NCBI GenBank assembly: GCA_001627865.1
Contig: LUQO01000047.1
Location: 1-64,000 of the forward strand
Length of the DNA stretch: 64,000 bases
Reading direction: 5' to 3'
DNA from: SAR324 cluster bacterium REDSEA-S27_B3
GTDB taxonomy: Bacteria; SAR324; NAC60-12
In this document: in pieces, positions 35,357 to 44,747 of the stretch
Numbering within the stretch: the first letter of the stretch is position 1
Layout: every line of letters begins with the position of its first letter
The notes under the pieces: generated by a model
Told to the model about the DNA's origin: nothing
Databases searched by the model: none
The model's input: only the letters and a program-made list of their open reading frames with translations
Translations under genes and position numbers: made by a program

Positions 35357-36823
35357 ATGCCTTTACGTATAAATCATAATATTGCTGCGATAAATTCGCA
35401 CAGGAACCTGACAAGAAACACTGAGGTTCAAAACAAAAATTTAGAACGGCTTTCGTCCGGATTGAAAATCAATCGCGGTGCCGATTCCCCTGCGGGCCTA
35501 ATCATCTCCGAAAGGATGAGGGCACAGATTGCGGGTCTTCGGCAGGCCATTGATAACTCTGAAACAGGTATAACAATGCTGCAAACAGCTGAAGGAGCTT
35601 TGGAAGAAGTTAATCGCACACTGATTAATGCTCGGCAACTTGCGATCAGTTCTGCTAATGAAGCAGTGAATGATGAATCCATGATGGCCGCTAATCAACA
35701 GGAATTTGAAGATACTTTACATACAATTGACCGAATTGCGAGCATTGCCAATTATGGAAAAAAAGCCATTCTGGACGGCAGCATGGGAGCAAACGGCGTT
35801 GCGGCAGGAGATCATCTGGAATTTATCAGTGCGACAGAAAAAACACAGTCTTCCCCTGTGGGAGGTTATCAAGTGGAAATCAGGGAAGCAGCCACACGTT
35901 CATCCGTAAGGGGCACAGTGCCATTGACGCAGGCAATCATAGATGCCGGTGAACAGCTAACTTTTTCGGAAGGCGGAATATCGTTGAATTTTGAAACCAT
36001 CGCGGGTGAAAGCGTTGAAACAACGATGAACAGACTTGAAAAAGCAGTTATTGAGTCCGGAATGAACATAGAAATGGTTCGGATCCCCGGAAGTGCGACA
36101 AATCCAGACGCGCCGCAATTATTAAATTTCAGGCATAAGGAATACGGCAGTGAACATTCTTTTCAAGTCGCCAGCAATACATCCGGAGTTTTGTCTGCTC
36201 AAGCCGACACATCAAACATTATAAAAAATGGTCTCGATGTGGCCGGATTTATCGGTGGAGAGTTGGGACTTGGGAAAGGACAGATATTGACCGGAAGTCT
36301 GCCGACAAAAGTTTCCGGACTGAAAATACGTTATACAGGAGAAAGCGCACCGCCTCCCGGAAAATATGCCGGCTCGGTTACGTTATCGCAAAACTCATTG
36401 GTATTTCACGTTGGACCAAATGTAGATCAATCAACTAGTTTCTCATTACGGAGCATTAACAGTAAAAAACTAGGCAATGGAGTGACCAATGATTCCGGAT
36501 TTCGCTCATTGAATGATGTTGAACTGACTGAAGCCAGTAAAGCACAGGACGCCATTATGATCATTGATAAGGCAATAGAAGAAATTACATCATTCAGAGG
36601 GAAAATGGGAGCATTCCAGAAAAATGACCTGGAAAGTAATCTTAATTATTTAAGGAACGCGCATGAAAACGTTACCAATGCTGAATCGATTATTCGTGAC
36701 GCAGATATGGCTGAAGAAATGTCAGCATTCGCACGAAATCAAATTTTAGTAGAATCCAGCACAGCAATGCTGGCACAGGCAAATCAGACTCCAATGGCCG
36801 TTTTGAAATTGATCAACGGCTAG
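35357..36823 (+). CDS. Flagellin (paralogue 3)
   Basis: 488 residues from the ATG at 35357, which follows AAAGGGGG at good spacing; an earlier in-frame start at 35321 has no ribosome site. The N-terminus MPLRINHNIAAINSHRNL continues with LERLSSGLKINRGADSPAGL. The C-terminus has SIIRDADMAEEMSAFARNQI and AQANQTPMAVLKLING. The central insert (about 140-370) carries the shared domain with GGYQVEIREAATRS and FRHKEYGSEHSFQVASNTSG. It is close to copies 4 and 5 in domain plan but differs clearly in sequence. Confidence 0.95.
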   Translation: MPLRINHNIAAINSHRNLTRNTEVQNKNLERLSSGLKINRGADSPAGLIISERMRAQIAGLRQAIDNSETGITMLQTAEGALEEVNRTLINARQLAISSANEAVNDESMMAANQQEFEDTLHTIDRIASIANYGKKAILDGSMGANGVAAGDHLEFISATEKTQSSPVGGYQVEIREAATRSSVRGTVPLTQAIIDAGEQLTFSEGGISLNFETIAGESVETTMNRLEKAVIESGMNIEMVRIPGSATNPDAPQLLNFRHKEYGSEHSFQVASNTSGVLSAQADTSNIIKNGLDVAGFIGGELGLGKGQILTGSLPTKVSGLKIRYTGESAPPPGKYAGSVTLSQNSLVFHVGPNVDQSTSFSLRSINSKKLGNGVTNDSGFRSLNDVELTEASKAQDAIMIIDKAIEEITSFRGKMGAFQKNDLESNLNYLRNAHENVTNAESIIRDADMAEEMSAFARNQILVESSTAMLAQANQTPMAVLKLING

Positions 36824-36879
36824 AGAGCTGATTCAGGTTCGTCTGATCCCCACAAGGATTTGATGATGATGACGTAGCA

Positions 36880-36911
36880 TTTCGCTGGAATCATGGAAGA
36901 CTTCAGCGAAA
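36880..36911 (+). terminator. Candidate terminator hairpin after flagellin 3
   Basis: TTTCGCTG (36880-36887) pairs with CAGCGAAA (36904-36911), extendable by GC pairs beyond an A-A mismatch. A T-run (TTTGGTTTTT) follows some 10 nt later. It lies about 55 bp after the flagellin stop. Confidence 0.45.
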
Positions 36912-36942
36912 AGCAGCTGATTTGGTTTTTATCGATTACGTA

Positions 36943-36991
36943 CCGTAATTGTGAGAGCAGACGGCAAAACCGGCTGCGCTCAGGATTACGG
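36943..36991. repeat. 49-nt near-perfect inverted repeat with a CAAAA loop
   Basis: Arms of 22 nt (36943-36964 and 36970-36991) pair at 18 positions. Outer CCGTAAT faces ATTACGG, and the inner pairs are TGAG/CTCA, GCAG/CTGC and CGG/CCG, separated by isolated mismatches. It is GC-rich within AT-rich DNA. It may be a REP-like element or a second terminator. Confidence 0.65.
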
Positions 36992-37505
36992 AACTTATAT
37001 TTGTAAAAAAATAATTTGTTCTACGATCTTTTATAACTGTTAATCATATTTCCGAAAATATTTTACGGGAATATTTGAACAAACATTTTTTCGCTCAAGA
37101 TATTTTTTGAGATGAAAAGTATTGTTGGAATATGTTTAGAAATTTTTTTGATCCAGGAAGGATCTATTATAAAACTTTTTCTCATTGAAGAGCTGATATA
37201 TTTCATCAATTTATTAGAATTTGTGTTCTTAAGAAACAAAAAAAAGCAATGTCTAATTAAAAGATTATAAAGAGAGTCTTTATCACTTTTCTCTGTTGCT
37301 TTGAAAGAACACTAACAGGAAATGTAATTGAAAACAATTACATTAAAATAAAATTTCTTCCAACTGAATTGTAACAGTTAAATCTGAACAAATTATGAAG
37401 TTGGATTCTGACTTAATTAAATACTTGAATTCTAAAACAGGTTTTAGAGTAAACAAGGTTAAATAATTCAAGTAAATACAAACATAATTAAGTTTTTTTA
37501 CCGCT

Positions 37506-37653
37506 GGTTAGGGAATGGTCTCTATCAGTCAGGTAACCCCCTTGTTTTCACAGATGAGGGAGCCTGCGGGAAATACATGGATGTATTGTCTTAAAGGAAT
37601 AAATTGAATCTCACAAGGAGTGAGAATCGTTAACATGTATCAAGGAGGACACT
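37506..37653 (+). promoter_or_regulatory. Structured 5' leader of flagellin 4 with CsrA-like sites
   Basis: GGTTA (37506-37510) can pair with TAACC (37534-37538). The shared box GATGAGGGAGCCTG starts at 37553. AATACAT-GG-ATGTATT (37572-37587) forms a hairpin with GGA at the apex; ATACATGGATGT matches 11 of 12 positions of the CsrA consensus RUACARGGAUGU. A second hairpin (37606-37628) shows AAGGA in its loop. AAGGAGG before the ATG is a third GGA site. The leader of flagellin 5 has the same order of elements. Confidence 0.6.
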
Positions 37654-39117
37654 ATGTCTTTACGAGTAAATCATAATATGAGTGCGATAAACACTCACAG
37701 GAGCGTAATAAATAATTCTAATGCTCAAGCAAAAACCATGGAGAAACTTTCTTCAGGCTTAAAAATTAATCGTGCGGCGGATGGTCCGGCACAACTGCAA
37801 ATTTCAGAAAATCTGCGAGCGCAGTCTGCAGGTTTGAGTCAGGCGATTGACAACTCAGAGATGGCTGTTTCACTAATGCAAACCGCGGAAGCCGCGCTGG
37901 ATGAAGTCAGCCGTGCACTGATTCAGGCACGTCAGGTTGCTGTTCACGCAGGAAACGAGGGCGTCAATGATCAAAATATGCTCGAAGCTGATCAGCAGGA
38001 AATTGAAAACATTCTGGAACAAATCAACAGAATTGCCGGTAGTACTTCATATGGACATAACATTTTACTGGACGGAAGCCGGGCAGGAAATGGTGTGACA
38101 ACCGGCGATAATTTGGAGTTCATTGGAGCCGGGACTGAAGCACACTCTTCAGGTCCGGGAGGGTACGGCATTCTCATCAGGACGGCAGCCACTCGTGCCA
38201 TTCACAGTGGTTCAGTAGCTTTGAACCAGGCAATTATTGATGCAGGAGAGCAAATAACAGTTTCTGAGGGAGGACGTACTGTTAATTTTAGAACAGAAAA
38301 AGGTAAAACGGTTGAACAAACTCTGAATGACCTCTCAGTAGCAATTGAGGAAGCTGGTTTAAATCTGGATCTAATTCGTCCTTATCCGCCGGCAACCAGC
38401 TCGCACGCACCTCAAGCTATTACATTCAGGCACAAAGAATTCGGAAGTGACCACTCTTTTGAGGTTGCAAGTAATACTGCCGGACTTGTCTCAGCAGTTG
38501 GGAATGTAAACTTTGTTGTCAAAAATGGACTTGATGTAATCGGTGAAATAGGTGGTGAAGAAACCATTGGCAAAGGTCAGGTCTTAACCGGTGCTCCCGG
38601 AGCGGAAACTACAGAAGGTATCCAAATACGGTATACAGGTGAAACTGCCCCTCCAGGAGGAAGAGCCGGAACAGTGACTTTTTCACAAAACTCACTGACT
38701 TTTCAAATTGGAGCAAATCCTAATCAGTTTTCAGAATTTTCCTTAAAAAGTATGAAAACTGTTGATTTGGGGAGAGGAGAACTAAACGATTCAAATTTCG
38801 ATTCTCTGTCCAAAATTCAAGTATTAAATGCTGAACAGGCACAGGATGCTATTCGTGTTATTGATAAAGCGATTAAGGACGTAAACACTAACCGCGGCGC
38901 TATGGGCGCGTTCCAGAAGAATAATCTGGAAAGTAACCTCAACTACCTGAGAATTGCTCATGAAAATGCGGTAAGTTCAGAATCTGTAATTCGTGACGCG
39001 GACATTGCAGAAGAAATGGCAAAATTTACACGTGACCAGATCATGGTAGAAGCAAGTACTGCAATGCTGGCACAGGCAAATCAAAACTCAATGACTGTCT
39101 TAAAGTTGTTAGGATAA
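37654..39117 (+). CDS. Flagellin (paralogue 4)
   Basis: 487 residues. N-terminus MSLRVNHNMSAINTHRSV and MEKLSSGLKINRAADGPAQL; C-terminus SVIRDADIAEEMAKFTRDQI and AQANQNSMTVLKLLG. The central domain has the same order of motifs as copy 5 (GPGGYGILIRTAATRAIHSG, FRHKEFGSDHSFEVASNTAG). Copies 4 and 5 are the closest pair in the array and share their leader layout, so they are a recent duplication. TCAAGGAGG precedes the ATG. A strong terminator follows. Confidence 0.96.
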   Translation: MSLRVNHNMSAINTHRSVINNSNAQAKTMEKLSSGLKINRAADGPAQLQISENLRAQSAGLSQAIDNSEMAVSLMQTAEAALDEVSRALIQARQVAVHAGNEGVNDQNMLEADQQEIENILEQINRIAGSTSYGHNILLDGSRAGNGVTTGDNLEFIGAGTEAHSSGPGGYGILIRTAATRAIHSGSVALNQAIIDAGEQITVSEGGRTVNFRTEKGKTVEQTLNDLSVAIEEAGLNLDLIRPYPPATSSHAPQAITFRHKEFGSDHSFEVASNTAGLVSAVGNVNFVVKNGLDVIGEIGGEETIGKGQVLTGAPGAETTEGIQIRYTGETAPPGGRAGTVTFSQNSLTFQIGANPNQFSEFSLKSMKTVDLGRGELNDSNFDSLSKIQVLNAEQAQDAIRVIDKAIKDVNTNRGAMGAFQKNNLESNLNYLRIAHENAVSSESVIRDADIAEEMAKFTRDQIMVEASTAMLAQANQNSMTVLKLLG

Positions 39118-39140
39118 GTCATTATATTTTACATCAATAT

Positions 39141-39180
39141 AAAAAGGCTTTTCTGAAGAATATTCAGGGAAGCCTTTTTT
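39141..39180 (+). terminator. Rho-independent terminator after flagellin 4
   Basis: AAGGCTTTTCTGAA (39144-39157) pairs with TTCAGGGAAGCCTT (39163-39176) using two G-U pairs, loop GAATA, and runs into T6. It begins about 25 bp after the stop codon. Confidence 0.88.
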
Positions 39181-39182
39181 AA

Positions 39183-39800
39183 TATATTTTCTATATTTCT
39201 TACAAACTTTTTTAATTATATCGAATATAACTGAACTTAATTTTTTGATGTTTTAGTTAAGTAAAGAGATTTATTATTCATACAAGTATGTATAAATGAT
39301 GAAAATAGTTAAGACAGAGGACACTAATAAGTAAGTGTTTTGTGTTTTAATTATTTATAATTAATTAAATAAATAAACAAGTTATTTATTATTATATATA
39401 GGATTACATATATATAGGGAATAGATCCTTTTAATATATTGATTTCTAAAATTGAATACAAAGATTAATTATTTATATAACTTTGTATTTTAAAGTTATT
39501 GTTTATATTAAATCATTTTATTTATCTAATATTAATAAATATTAGGTTATTGAATATGAATGAATAATAACTGTTATTACAATTGTATTAATAAATGTTA
39601 TATATGTAATTGAGTCATTATATTAGTGTATAATTTTTTTAACACTTTAGTAGAACTGGATTGAAGTATTATTTGTTGATATATGCATAAACAAGCAGCT
39701 AATGAATATTATTATTTAATAATACCAAATTAATTCTATATATCTGCATACATTAAATAATAATAATTTTTCATAATTTTATAAATTAAGAGCTTTCATA
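39183..39800. other. Extremely AT-rich spacer
   Basis: More than 600 bp made almost entirely of A and T, full of TAAT/ATTA and TATATA runs, with no ORF. It is the most AT-biased stretch in the window. It may supply UP elements or bind nucleoid proteins ahead of the last flagellin, or simply be relaxed spacer. Confidence 0.55.
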
Positions 39801-39961
39801 GCTTTTGATCGGTTGATTGAGAAATGATCTTAATCAGCTTTTAACCCTCATGTGTACAGATGAGGGAGCCTGAAATTATGCATGGATGTGTAATTTAGAT
39901 GGCACACAATAGATTTTCACATGTAGTGAAAATCATTTAACACGCAACCAAGGAGGACAAT
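39801..39961 (+). promoter_or_regulatory. Structured 5' leader of flagellin 5, homologous to that of flagellin 4
   Basis: GGTTG near 39811 and TAACC near 39842 mirror the first pairing in the sister leader. CCCTCAT (39845-39851) pairs with ATGAGGG (39860-39866), which includes the shared box. AAATTATGCAT-GG-ATGTGTAATTT (39873-39896) is an 11-bp stem with two wobble pairs and GGA at the apex; ATGCATGGATGT matches 10 of 12 CsrA consensus positions. A perfect 9-bp hairpin (39912-39934) follows, with loop ATGTA instead of AAGGA. Confidence 0.6.
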
Positions 39962-41425
39962 ATGTCTTTGCGAATAAACCATAATATGAGCGGTTATAAC
40001 GCTCACAGGAACGTTGTGAATAATTCCAGCGCTCAAGGAAAAACCATGGAGAAACTTGCTTCAGGTTTGAAAATAAACCGTGCAGCGGATGGTCCGGCTG
40101 CACTGCAAATATCAGAGGGACTTCGTGCACAGACTTCCGGTCTGAGCCAGGCCATTGACAATTCCGAGATGGCTGTTTCTCTGTTGCAAACTGCAGAAGG
40201 CGCACTGGACGAAGTCAGTCGCGCTCTAATCCAGGCACGTCAGGTGGCGGTTCATGCTGGTAATGAAGGTGTCAATGACCAAAATATGCTTCAAGCAGAC
40301 CAGCAGGAAATTGATAATATCCTGGAACAAATCAACCGTGTTGCAACAAGCACACAGTATGGACACAATTATTTGCTGGACGGTAGTCGAGCAGGTAATG
40401 GAGTTACTACAGGTGATCATCTGGAATTTGTTGATGCTACAGAAAAAGCACACAGTTCCGGACCTGGTGGTTATGATGTTAAAATCGAACATGCGGCAAC
40501 TCGTGCTATACACAGTGGAACAGTGGGTTTAACTGAGGCTATCATTAATGCCGGTGAGCAGATCACGGTTTCAGAGGGTGGAAAAACTGTAAACTTTTTG
40601 ACACAAAAAGGAAAATCAGTTGAACAAACTCTAAATGATCTGGAAACAGCAATAGGTGATGCCGGATTAGATATTGATTTAATCCGTCCTTATCCACCTG
40701 CAACAGACGGTCACGCACCACAAAATATAACTTTCAGACACAAGGAATTTGGAAGTGAGCATTCTTTTGAGGTTGCCAGTAATACTGCCGGACTTGTATC
40801 AGCAGCACCGAATACCAACGTCATTGTTGAAAATGGTACTGATGTGGCAGGTGAAATCAATGGTGAAGAAACAACCGGTAGAGGTCAGATCCTGACCGGT
40901 GGTCCTGGTGCAGATACTGTACAGGGAATTCAGATTCGCTATACAGGTGAAACTGAACCTGTTGGTGGAAAAGCCGGAACTGTCACTTTTTCACAAAATT
41001 CACTGACCTTTCAGATTGGCGCGAATCCTCATCAGCATTCAGAGATTTCTCTGAAAAGCATTAAAACCAATGATCTGGGCAGAGGAGAGAAAAATGATTC
41101 AAACTTCGACTCTTTGTCTCAAATCCAAGTGTTAAATGCTGAGCAAGCTCAGGATGCTATTCGTGTCATTGACCAGGCGATTGAGGAAGTCAATGCCAGC
41201 AGAGGCAAGATGGGTGCGTTCCAGAAGAACAACCTGGAAAGCAACCTGAACTACCTGCGGATTGCTCATGAAAACGCTGTGAGTTCGGAATCTGTGATCC
41301 GTGACGCGGATATGGCTGAAGAAATGGCTACATTTACCAGAAATCAGATCATGATGGAAGCAAGCACTTCCATGATGGCACAGGCAAATCAAAATTCAAT
41401 GACTGTGTTAAAACTGGTCGGGTAG
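39962..41425 (+). CDS. Flagellin (paralogue 5)
   Basis: 487 residues. N-terminus MSLRINHNMSGYNAHRNV and MEKLASGLKINRAADGPAAL; C-terminus SVIRDADMAEEMATFTRNQI and AQANQNSMTVLKLVG. The middle domain (GPGGYDVKIEHAATRAIHSG, FRHKEFGSEHSFEVASNTAG) is near that of copy 4. It ends the array. ACCAAGGAGG before the ATG is a strong ribosome site that may also take part in CsrA control. It is a structural filament subunit, exported by the flagellar type III system. No other flagellar gene is in the window. Confidence 0.96.
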   Translation: MSLRINHNMSGYNAHRNVVNNSSAQGKTMEKLASGLKINRAADGPAALQISEGLRAQTSGLSQAIDNSEMAVSLLQTAEGALDEVSRALIQARQVAVHAGNEGVNDQNMLQADQQEIDNILEQINRVATSTQYGHNYLLDGSRAGNGVTTGDHLEFVDATEKAHSSGPGGYDVKIEHAATRAIHSGTVGLTEAIINAGEQITVSEGGKTVNFLTQKGKSVEQTLNDLETAIGDAGLDIDLIRPYPPATDGHAPQNITFRHKEFGSEHSFEVASNTAGLVSAAPNTNVIVENGTDVAGEINGEETTGRGQILTGGPGADTVQGIQIRYTGETEPVGGKAGTVTFSQNSLTFQIGANPHQHSEISLKSIKTNDLGRGEKNDSNFDSLSQIQVLNAEQAQDAIRVIDQAIEEVNASRGKMGAFQKNNLESNLNYLRIAHENAVSSESVIRDADMAEEMATFTRNQIMMEASTSMMAQANQNSMTVLKLVG

Positions 41426-41437
41426 TTTTTTCAATAT

Positions 41438-41472
41438 GTGGACAATAACTTCTTGATTGAGGTTTTGTCCAC
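41438..41472. terminator. Hairpin between convergent flagellin 5 and FG-GAP gene
   Basis: GTGGACAA (41438-41445) pairs perfectly with TTGTCCAC (41465-41472). The inner bases AACTTC and GAGGTT extend the stem. It lies between two convergent stops and could end both transcripts, although the T-run is weak on the plus strand. Confidence 0.55.
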
Positions 41473-41489
41473 AAACTTCTGAACAGGCA

Positions 41490-44400
41490 TCATTCCCCTG
41501 CGTTACGAAAGTAATGCAGGGTCCCTTCCTCACTTCCAACAATCAAATCTAAATCACCATCTTTATCCAAATCAACAAATACCGGATTACCTCCAATCGG
41601 CAAGTTCAGTTCATTAAAATATTCTATGGTGGGCTCCCATGTACCCTCATTTTCCGCATTTGCCTGAAAGCTGAAAAGATTTCCTGAGTCAGAACCGATA
41701 ATAAGTTCCGGCTGTTGATCATTATTGATATCCGCAATTACCGGAACTGACCCCATTCCTACATCTAAATTAAAATATTTTCTTCTTTCCAGCCGAAAAC
41801 GAATTTCCTTTCCGTTGACTTTGCTCATGTATTGATAAAGTTGACCGTTAAAATTTCCAAGCAGTAAATCTTTGCGTCCATCACTATTCAAATCTATGAC
41901 AGCCGGAACAGAATTCCTGCCACCAGTAACACCGATAAAAACAGTTGGATTGTAGACAAAATCAGAAAATTCAGAAATCCCTTTATTTTCCCAGTATTGA
42001 ATATTTCCGGTTTGATTTCCTACCAGCAGATCTAAATCACCGTCTCCATCTAAATCTGAAAAAACCGGGGCTGCATTTTTCCCTCCCTGGTAACCTAAAA
42101 AGTTATTGCTTTCCAGTATCCATTGCACGCTTCCTGTACTGTGCTCGCTGCGGTAATATCTCAATTCTCCGGCATTATTACCCACAACTAAATCAAGAAA
42201 GCTGTCACCATCTACATCTAAAAATGCCGGAAAAGCTCGGCGACCAAGATCAAGGTCACCAAATTTGGAACTGACAAACTCAAAAATTGGTTCAATTGGC
42301 TCAGTTCTTTGTGGTATTTGTTCTTCTTCAGAAACTGCAGCATCGATTGCAGTATCTGTTCGTTCTACTACCTGCTCTTCTTCTTCAAGAGTATTTTCAA
42401 CTATAATTTGCTCAGCTTCCTGCTTATCGTCTGCTATTATGTTAATGCCACCATTTTTCCAATAGAGCAAATTCCCTTGTACATCACCCATCAGCAAATC
42501 TGTTTTGTTATCTCCGTCAATATCTGCAAAATGTGGTGTACTATAGCCAATTGACCTTAAATTTTGCCACTGAGTGGATTCCAGATTCCAGCCGCGCAGT
42601 GCAGGAGACCTTTCTGGGGGAGTATGGCTGACCAGACTTAAATACCCCTCACGGCCGCCTACAAACAAATCAGGGTGCTCATCCTTATTCCAATTCCAAA
42701 ACGAAGGAGAAGCGTTGCCTTTCATTTGAATCCCGGAAATACGGGTATTTCGCAGGACAAAATGCGGAGAGCTTTTATCACCTTGATTTTGATAGTAAAT
42801 AATCAAACCTTTACTGTTTCCAATTAACAGGTCCAGATCTTCATCACCATCCATGTCGAGCAAAAATGGTTTACTGAAACTGCCGACATCAATTTGCGAT
42901 AGATTCACATCATGAACAATCCAGTCAGGTTTTTTTTCAGTGCCGCGATTCATCAGCCACTCAATTTTACCTTGCCGATTACCACTGATTATGTCCAAAT
43001 CTCCGTCTCCGTCAATATCTGATAAAACAGGTGAACTATGTTTTCTTTTATTCTTTTTCAAAGAAGGAAATTTAATCTGGTACCAATCTGTGCCCTTATC
43101 CGCATGATTTTCAAAAGCAAATATTTCCCCGGAGCGACTGCCAAGCATAATATCTAACCGCCCATCCTTGTTCCAGTCACCGCTTGTGAGAAAAGAGTGA
43201 CGATCACTGCCAACTAGATTTTCTATTTTGAAATAGTTTCGCGATGAAAGCCAAAGCTGATTACGAGTGATATTTCCATTTTTTATCAATTTATTTATTC
43301 GTTCATTTTCAGCTTTTCGGGATGAAACTGTTTGTCCCTCTTCTGAGGATTGACCTACAGATCCATCTGCTTCATCAGCATTATCTTCACCCGTATTTTG
43401 AGACCTCCTCTCAAGTTCTATATTTTCCTGTCCGGACATAACTTTTTCACTTATATTTTTTTCATCAGTACCATCCGGTGCTTCCGTAACATCTTCCTGA
43501 AAGGAATCAATGCTTAAATCATGACGAAATATATAGGGATAAAACTCATTAATCTTTTCAACCTTTTTCCCTTCTGGCACACCAAAGGCACTTGAAAGAA
43601 CTGGCAGACAATCAGGTAATCCATTAAGTTGAGTACATGCTGTCGAAAGAATTGTTTCAACTGAATCTGTTTTGTTAAAATTTTCCGGATTAATGGATTT
43701 TATTTTTCTTAACTGATTCATCAGAACTTCCTGGTTTTCATAATAGATAACCCTTGAAGATGCAGTACCCAAAAATAATTCCGGAAAATTGTCATGATTT
43801 AAATCAAAAAATGTAGGAGCAACAAAACCTCCAGCGTCAAAAAACTGAAAATGCCTTGACATCAAATTCCAGTTTGGGGCATAACGGCCACCTGAATTTA
43901 GATAAAAATTTATTTTCCCATCTGATTTTCCTGCAATGATATCCCAGTCACCATCCTGATCCCAATCAACAAGTTCAGGAACAACATCAACCAGCGGTGA
44001 AATATTTGTAACAAGTTCTGGTTGATATTTGCAGCGTTCATCCGGAGGATTTGCTACTTCAAATTCTTCACAAAATATTGCTTCTTCAGACATTCCGGAA
44101 TTAAAAAATACATGTAGTGCGCCCTGCCTGGTTCCAACGATTAAATCATAAGCACGGTCACCATTTACGTCTGCAAAACGCGGCACACTGTTGCCAACAA
44201 ATTTCAATCCCATGTATATTGGGGTTTTACGAAAAAATTTTGGACTTAGCCGGTTTCCTCTATTTTCATAATGGAATATATGTCCATCTTTGGAACCAAT
44301 GAACATATCATAATCTCCATCATTGTCTATATCAGCAAATTCAGGAGCCGCATTTTCTCCAACATCAAGCACAGTCCGAAAAAGTGTTGGATTACTTTTG

Positions 44401-44747
44401 TCATCAATACCAGCATGAATAACCTCAAAATCTTCTGTAACTAATTTGAATAACGGAACAGTTCTGCTGCCTTGATTTATAAAAAATGCCAGTCGTCCAT
44501 CAGCTTTTCCCACAAAAAGATCACTGTCTCCATCATTATCAATATCTGCGAATCGCAGCTGACTGCGTGCAAAACTGCGTGTATAGAGCAACTTGCTTTG
44601 ACCTTCAATTTTTCCATAATACTGTGGAATCCAGTTATAAGATAAAGCTGACTCAGCTTCCGCAAAAATTTGTTCCGGAATAGGCAGCAATAATAATTGA
44701 ACCAGAAAAATGATCTTAATGTTAAAAAATTTAGGGTCCTTTAGCAT
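41490..44747 (-). CDS. Large exported FG-GAP/VCBS beta-propeller repeat protein
   Basis: 1085 residues with a hydrophobic signal-type N-terminus (KIIFLVQLLLLPIPEQIFAEA). About 15 copies of an FG-GAP-like unit are visible, of the form F-x-D-[IVL]-D-x-D-G-D-x-D-[LI]-hydrophobic-[VI]-G. Examples are FADIDNDGDSDLFVGKADG and FSDLDGDGDLDLLVGNQTG. The Asp-rich loops are Ca2+ sites as in integrin propellers. Two acidic, low-complexity linkers (about 385-490 and 760-810) separate three repeat blocks, suggesting several propellers. No sorting or C-terminal secretion domain was recognised. It is probably a surface or secreted adhesin or binding protein. It is convergent with the flagellin array and not co-transcribed. 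Confidence 0.88.
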   Translation of the reverse strand: MLKDPKFFNIKIIFLVQLLLLPIPEQIFAEAESALSYNWIPQYYGKIEGQSKLLYTRSFARSQLRFADIDNDGDSDLFVGKADGRLAFFINQGSRTVPLFKLVTEDFEVIHAGIDDKSNPTLFRTVLDVGENAAPEFADIDNDGDYDMFIGSKDGHIFHYENRGNRLSPKFFRKTPIYMGLKFVGNSVPRFADVNGDRAYDLIVGTRQGALHVFFNSGMSEEAIFCEEFEVANPPDERCKYQPELVTNISPLVDVVPELVDWDQDGDWDIIAGKSDGKINFYLNSGGRYAPNWNLMSRHFQFFDAGGFVAPTFFDLNHDNFPELFLGTASSRVIYYENQEVLMNQLRKIKSINPENFNKTDSVETILSTACTQLNGLPDCLPVLSSAFGVPEGKKVEKINEFYPYIFRHDLSIDSFQEDVTEAPDGTDEKNISEKVMSGQENIELERRSQNTGEDNADEADGSVGQSSEEGQTVSSRKAENERINKLIKNGNITRNQLWLSSRNYFKIENLVGSDRHSFLTSGDWNKDGRLDIMLGSRSGEIFAFENHADKGTDWYQIKFPSLKKNKRKHSSPVLSDIDGDGDLDIISGNRQGKIEWLMNRGTEKKPDWIVHDVNLSQIDVGSFSKPFLLDMDGDEDLDLLIGNSKGLIIYYQNQGDKSSPHFVLRNTRISGIQMKGNASPSFWNWNKDEHPDLFVGGREGYLSLVSHTPPERSPALRGWNLESTQWQNLRSIGYSTPHFADIDGDNKTDLLMGDVQGNLLYWKNGGINIIADDKQEAEQIIVENTLEEEEQVVERTDTAIDAAVSEEEQIPQRTEPIEPIFEFVSSKFGDLDLGRRAFPAFLDVDGDSFLDLVVGNNAGELRYYRSEHSTGSVQWILESNNFLGYQGGKNAAPVFSDLDGDGDLDLLVGNQTGNIQYWENKGISEFSDFVYNPTVFIGVTGGRNSVPAVIDLNSDGRKDLLLGNFNGQLYQYMSKVNGKEIRFRLERRKYFNLDVGMGSVPVIADINNDQQPELIIGSDSGNLFSFQANAENEGTWEPTIEYFNELNLPIGGNPVFVDLDKDGDLDLIVGSEEGTLHYFRNAGE

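Larger units (their letters stand above)
36824..37505. other. long AT-rich intergenic region after flagellin 3
   Basis: Two hairpins follow the stop and are annotated separately. From about 37000 to 37500 the DNA is very AT-rich, with no ORF and no recognisable promoter. The leader of flagellin 4 begins near 37506. Confidence 0.5.

Noticed and set aside
37500-37590. Possible c-di-GMP (GEMM) riboswitch in the flagellin 4 leader
   Set aside because: The conserved GEMM core (such as the GCAAAGCC segment) is missing. The elements fit CsrA-type hairpins better.
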